NCBI RefSeq assembly: GCF_004331455.1 | Contig: NZ_SJJR01000005.1 | Location: forward strand, 248,001-312,000 | DNA length: 64,000 nt | Source: Micromonospora zingiberis | GTDB taxonomy: Bacteria; Actinomycetota; Actinomycetes; Mycobacteriales; Micromonosporaceae | Reading direction: 5' to 3' | Part shown: one piece after another, positions 61,272 to 64,000 of the stretch | Position numbering within the stretch: position 1 is the first letter of the stretch | How the letters are laid out: each line of letters opens with the position of its first letter | Program-made: the position numbers and the translations under genes | Notes under the pieces: model-generated | The model's input: the letters and a program-made list of their open reading frames with translations, nothing else | What the model was told of the DNA's origin: nothing | Database searches by the model: none

Positions 61272-62228
61272 GTGAGCATGATCACCGAGCGGCCCGTCAG
61301 TAACCCTGCCGGGCAGCCGCCGGTGCGCTCGGCGGAGGAGTCGCCGGCCCGCTCCCGGGACGTGCGGGCGGTGGTGGCCGCGTACGTGACCCTGACCAAG
61401 CCGCGCATCGTCGAGCTGCTGCTGGTCACCACGGTGCCGGCGATGATGCTCGCGCACGGCGGGCTGCCGTCGCTGTGGCTGGTCGCGGTGGTGCTCGTCG
61501 GCGGCTCGCTCGCCGCCGGTGCGGCCAGCGTGCTCAACTGCTACATCGACCGCGACATCGACCAGCTGATGCGGCGGACGAAGCGGCGCCCCCTGCCGGC
61601 GCACACCGTGACGCCGCGTAACGCCCTGATCTTCGGTCTGGTGCTGGCGGCGGTCTCGATCGCGCTGATGGCCGCGTTCACCAACCTGCTCGCCGCCGGG
61701 CTCACGCTGGCCGCGATCGTCTACTACGACGTGGTCTACACGCTGTGGCTCAAGCGCACCACGACGGCGAACACCTTCTGGGGCGGGGCGTGCGGCGCCG
61801 CGCCGGTGCTGATCGGCTGGGCGGCGGTGACCGGCACGCTGTCGCCGGTGGCCTGGGGGCTGTTCGCGGTGGTCTTCTTCTGGCAGATGCCGCACTTCTA
61901 CCCCCTGGCGATGAAGTACAAGGACGACTACGCCCGCGCCGGCATCCCGATGCTGCCGGTGGTGGCCACGGTCCGGCGGGTCAACTTCGAGATCGTCTTC
62001 TTCGCCTGGTTGACGGTGCTGGCCTCGCTGGCCGTCTGGGCGCTCGGCCTGAGCCCGGTGTACGGCGTACCGGCGCTGGTGGTGGGTGCGATCTTCCTGG
62101 TCGAGGCGCACAAGCTCGCCGGCCGGGCCAGCCGGGGCGAGCCGGTCAAGCCGATGCGGCTGTTCCACTGGTCCACGACGTACCTGACCGTCGTCTTCGC
62201 CGCCGCCGCCCTCGACGCTTTGCTGTAA
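61272..62228 (+). CDS. ctaB: heme o synthase (protoheme IX farnesyltransferase)
   Basis: 318-residue UbiA-type membrane protein with about nine helices. The prenyl-diphosphate site is [50 protein letters not shown] is the CtaB-specific block. Adds a farnesyl tail to heme b for the cytochrome oxidase. The heme A synthase ctaA lies close by on the other strand at the right edge. GTG 61272 has AAGGTGG six bases upstream; ATG 61278 is possible. The long open frame upstream is antisense to tkt. Confidence 0.95.
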   Translation: MSMITERPVSNPAGQPPVRSAEESPARSRDVRAVVAAYVTLTKPRIVELLLVTTVPAMMLAHGGLPSLWLVAVVLVGGSLAAGAASVLNCYIDRDIDQLMRRTKRRPLPAHTVTPRNALIFGLVLAAVSIALMAAFTNLLAAGLTLAAIVYYDVVYTLWLKRTTTANTFWGGACGAAPVLIGWAAVTGTLSPVAWGLFAVVFFWQMPHFYPLAMKYKDDYARAGIPMLPVVATVRRVNFEIVFFAWLTVLASLAVWALGLSPVYGVPALVVGAIFLVEAHKLAGRASRGEPVKPMRLFHWSTTYLTVVFAAAALDALL

Positions 62229-62278
62229 GGAAGGGCACCTTCTTAACGCCTGCGGTATAGGAAGGGCACCTTCTTAAC
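62227..62278. repeat. paired GGAAGGG-CCTTCTTAAC repeat, copy 3
   Basis: AAGGAAGGGCACCTTCTTAA (+C; 62227-62247), spacer GCCTGCGGTA, then TAGGAAGGGCACCTTCTTAA (+C; 62258-62278). The first unit overlaps the TAA stop of ctaB. Confidence 0.88.
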
Positions 62279-62521
62279 GGAGCGGTGAGTACCGATGGGT
62301 GATTGTCTGAATTATCACCACATCGGGCTTCACCGGGGGATGAGCCGCTTCTGCTCAACCCTGAGGGCTTGGTGGGGTTATGGCCGGTCGTTCTGACCAT
62401 TTTTGCCCGGGTAAATGCGGACGAAATGTCTTACGGCTTCCTTAAACCTTGACGTTATCGGTATCACAAAAGGCTCCCGGTTCTCCTCCGCACCAGCGCA
62501 TGTTTGCTTAGGCTTCGCGTT
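62279..62521. other. AT-richer intergenic region upstream of the small gene
   Basis: About 240 bases noticeably poorer in GC than the surroundings (for example 62380-62480). It includes GGTCGTTCTGACC with a following T-run near 62385-62402, a possible small terminator. No gene seen. Confidence 0.4.
62509..62514 (+). promoter_or_regulatory. -10 box of the small gene at 62522, leaderless type
   Basis: TAGGCT ends 7 nt before the ATG; no ribosome site. Confidence 0.5.
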
Positions 62522-62857
62522 ATGGCAGATGGTTCCGATACGACGCTGACGGCTGATCAGACCGCCTCCGGGCCGGCCCCCAGCGGGCTGGTCGCGGGTA
62601 TCAAGTCGTTCGCCGCCGGACACGGCGGGGCGAAGGCGGTCATCGAGTACGTCGGCAAGCGCGGCGCCCGGATCGTCCTGGTGGGTTCGGACGGTGCGTG
62701 GGGCGACCAGTTCGCGGAGGACACGGTCGTCGCCCGGGAGGCCTGCGCGAAGGCAGGAGTCGCCGTGGAGAACGAGTGGGAGCGGGAACTGATGGACCAG
62801 ATGCGCCCGAGCAACGACCTCTGGCGTTCGATGGCCCGTCGCACGATGGCCCGTTGA
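62522..62857 (+). CDS. small conserved-looking protein of unknown function
   Basis: 111 residues from ATG 62522. After an acidic, Thr-rich start come SGLVAGIKSFAAGHGGAKAV, a helix, and the strand-turn RGARIVLVGSDGAWGDQFAE, then a charged helix ending with basic SMARRTMAR. I believe similar proteins occur widely in actinobacteria near cytochrome assembly genes, but I cannot name the family. The TTG at 62504 would extend it by six codons; the -10 box between the two makes ATG more likely. Followed after 6 nt by the ATP-grasp gene. Confidence 0.75.
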   Translation: MADGSDTTLTADQTASGPAPSGLVAGIKSFAAGHGGAKAVIEYVGKRGARIVLVGSDGAWGDQFAEDTVVAREACAKAGVAVENEWERELMDQMRPSNDLWRSMARRTMAR

Positions 62858-62863
62858 GATAAA

Positions 62864-63781
62864 TTGACCGACCACCACCAGCCGGCCCGGGGGAAACCCC
62901 GGGTCGCTCTCGTCACCTGCACCGAACTGCTCGACCTCGAAGCGGACGACCGTCTCGTGATCGACCCGCTCGCCGCCCACGGGGTCGCCGCCGAGCCAGC
63001 CGTCTGGGACGACCCGGCCGTCGACTGGGCCCGGTACGACCTGGTCGTGCTCCGCTCGCCCTGGGACTACATGTCCCGTCGGGACGAGTTCGTCGCCTGG
63101 GCCGCCCGGGTGCCCCGACTGGTCAACCCGGCCGACGTGGTGCGCTGGAACACCGACAAGCGCTACCTGGACGAACTCTCCGCCGCCGGGGTGCCGACCG
63201 TACCCACCGGTTGGGTGCTGCCCGGACAGCCGTGGCAGCCGCCCGCCGACCACGGCGAGTACGTGATCAAGCCGTCGATCAGCGCCGGTAGCCAGGACAC
63301 CGGCCGCTACGACCTGGCCGATTCGGAGCACCGGGAACTCGCCGTGGCCCACGTACGCCGGCTCGGTGCCGCCGGTCGGGTCACCATGATCCAGCCGTAC
63401 CTGACGGCGGTGGACACCGATGGCGAAACCGCGCTGCTCTACCTCGCCGGCCCGCAGGGGCTCGCCTTCAGCCACGCCATCCGTAAGGGGCCGATGCTCG
63501 CCGGTCCTGACCTCGGGACCGACGGCCTGTACAAGGTCGAGGAGATCAGCCCGCGTACCGCCGCCGCCGACCAGCTCGCGGTGGCGGAACGAACCCTGGC
63601 CACGGTGCCCGGCGGGCCACAGCGGCTGCTCTACGCCCGGGTGGACCTGATTCCCGGCCCGGACGGTACGCCCGTGCTGGTGGAACTGGAGCTGACCGAG
63701 CCCTCCCTGTTCCTCGGCTACGCGCACGGGGCTCCGGAGCGGCTTGCCGAGGCCATCCGCACCCACCTTCGGCGGCCCTGA
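62864..63781 (+). CDS. ATP-grasp-like protein, function unknown
   Basis: 305 residues. The N-terminal part is a pre-ATP-grasp Rossmann-like fold (RVALVTCTELLDLEADDRLV, YDLVVLRSPWDYMSRRDEF). ATP-grasp features follow: NTDKRYLDELSAAGVPTVPT, YVIKPSISAGSQDT with the ATP-binding Lys and flexible loop, MIQPYL, and near the end VLVELELTEPSLFLGY where acidic residues would bind metal. Related enzymes ligate amino acids or peptides (for example in cycloserine or glutathione-like pathways). The TTG start has only a weak GAG site 6-8 bases upstream. Probably co-transcribed with the small gene before it. Confidence 0.75.
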   Translation: MTDHHQPARGKPRVALVTCTELLDLEADDRLVIDPLAAHGVAAEPAVWDDPAVDWARYDLVVLRSPWDYMSRRDEFVAWAARVPRLVNPADVVRWNTDKRYLDELSAAGVPTVPTGWVLPGQPWQPPADHGEYVIKPSISAGSQDTGRYDLADSEHRELAVAHVRRLGAAGRVTMIQPYLTAVDTDGETALLYLAGPQGLAFSHAIRKGPMLAGPDLGTDGLYKVEEISPRTAAADQLAVAERTLATVPGGPQRLLYARVDLIPGPDGTPVLVELELTEPSLFLGYAHGAPERLAEAIRTHLRRP

Positions 63782-63831
63782 AGCGCGGGCAAGAGCCAGG
63801 CCCGAGGGCTGCCGCAGGGCGGAGGGGTGGG

Positions 63832-64000
63832 TCAGACGTGGGCCGGTTCGGCCTCCTCGGCCGGCGTGACGGGCCGGGCGGCCGGGGGGTCGACCGGGCG
63901 GCGTTCACGGATCGACCAGAGCACCGACAGGGTGGCCAGCCAGACCAGGCAGGAACCGAGCATGTGCGCCCCCACCAGCAGCACCGGCAGGTTCGTGAAG
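63832..64000 (-). CDS. ctaA: 3' end of heme A synthase (COX15/CtaA)
   Basis: The last 55 codons of a gene running off the right edge. The visible C-terminus reads NLPVLLVGAHMLGSCLVWLA, then TLSVLWSIRERRP and an acidic tail ending in HV. The G-A-H-M-L-G-S helix with its heme-binding His is typical of the final membrane segments of CtaA. Nearby ctaB supplies its substrate, heme O. Not visible: the start and the rest of the enzyme. Confidence 0.85.
   Translation of the reverse strand, partial: FTNLPVLLVGAHMLGSCLVWLATLSVLWSIRERRPVDPPAARPVTPAEEAEPAHV

Noticed and set aside
58902-62228. 1108-codon plus-strand open frame ending in ctaB
   Set aside because: Residues before 61272 are antisense to transketolase; CtaB homology starts at the GTG with a ribosome site.

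Overview
The window is very GC-rich (third codon positions almost all G/C), uses many GTG/TTG starts, and carries a typical actinobacterial gene set: WhiA, RbpA, OpcA, a mycothiol-dependent MDMPI-family enzyme, an XRE/DUF5753 regulator, four-repeat S1, and a CoaE-GrpB fusion. The gene order and paired dispersed repeats suggest the family Micromonosporaceae (Micromonospora or a close relative). That placement is inference; no rRNA or tRNA gene is visible. It looks like ordinary core chromosome: no insertion sequence, prophage, CRISPR array or biosynthetic cluster was found.

Left part (1-15 kb): a possible gene fragment at the left edge, polA, a convergent DUF2945/DUF3140 pair, a methyltransferase, rpsA, coaE-grpB, a membrane-anchored duplicated protein of unknown function, uvrB, an XRE/DUF5753 regulator, a small ABM-family protein, and terC behind what looks like a yybP-ykoY manganese riboswitch. 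15-18 kb (minus strand): a three-gene cytoplasmic cluster (serine hydrolase, dipeptide epimerase, NlpC/P60 peptidase) that resembles a murein-peptide recycling pathway. 18-28 kb: typA, a DedA protein fused to a PAP2-like domain without catalytic residues, a lytic transglycosylase, an MMPL exporter divergent from its probable MarR regulator (three operator-like palindromes between them), a CocE-type esterase, and a lysin-like protein of unknown function.

28-42 kb: a cold-shock protein, a second DedA protein, an MBL hydrolase with an MDMPI protein, rsgA, uvrA, a Tat/lipoprotein Rieske protein, a large penicillin-acylase-family protein with a discoidin domain, and uvrC. 42-52 kb: recQ and a small membrane protein on the minus strand separate uvrC from rapZ-yvcK-whiA, followed by gap-pgk-tpiA-secG and rbpA. 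52-61 kb (minus strand): the pentose-phosphate operon tkt-tal-pgi-zwf-opcA-pgl. Right end: ctaB, a small leaderless-type gene, an ATP-grasp-like protein, and the 3' end of ctaA on the opposite strand.

Functionally the window joins DNA repair (polA, uvrA, uvrB, uvrC, recQ), central carbon metabolism (lower glycolysis plus the whole oxidative and non-oxidative pentose phosphate route), heme A synthesis (ctaB, ctaA) and envelope maintenance. The least explained material is between genes: two families of dispersed inverted repeats, several tandem arrays (7-, 15-, 18-, 27- and about 66-bp units, and a GCGGGT array), and a recurrent -10 box 6-7 nt before the start codon in ten genes, suggesting leaderless transcripts.
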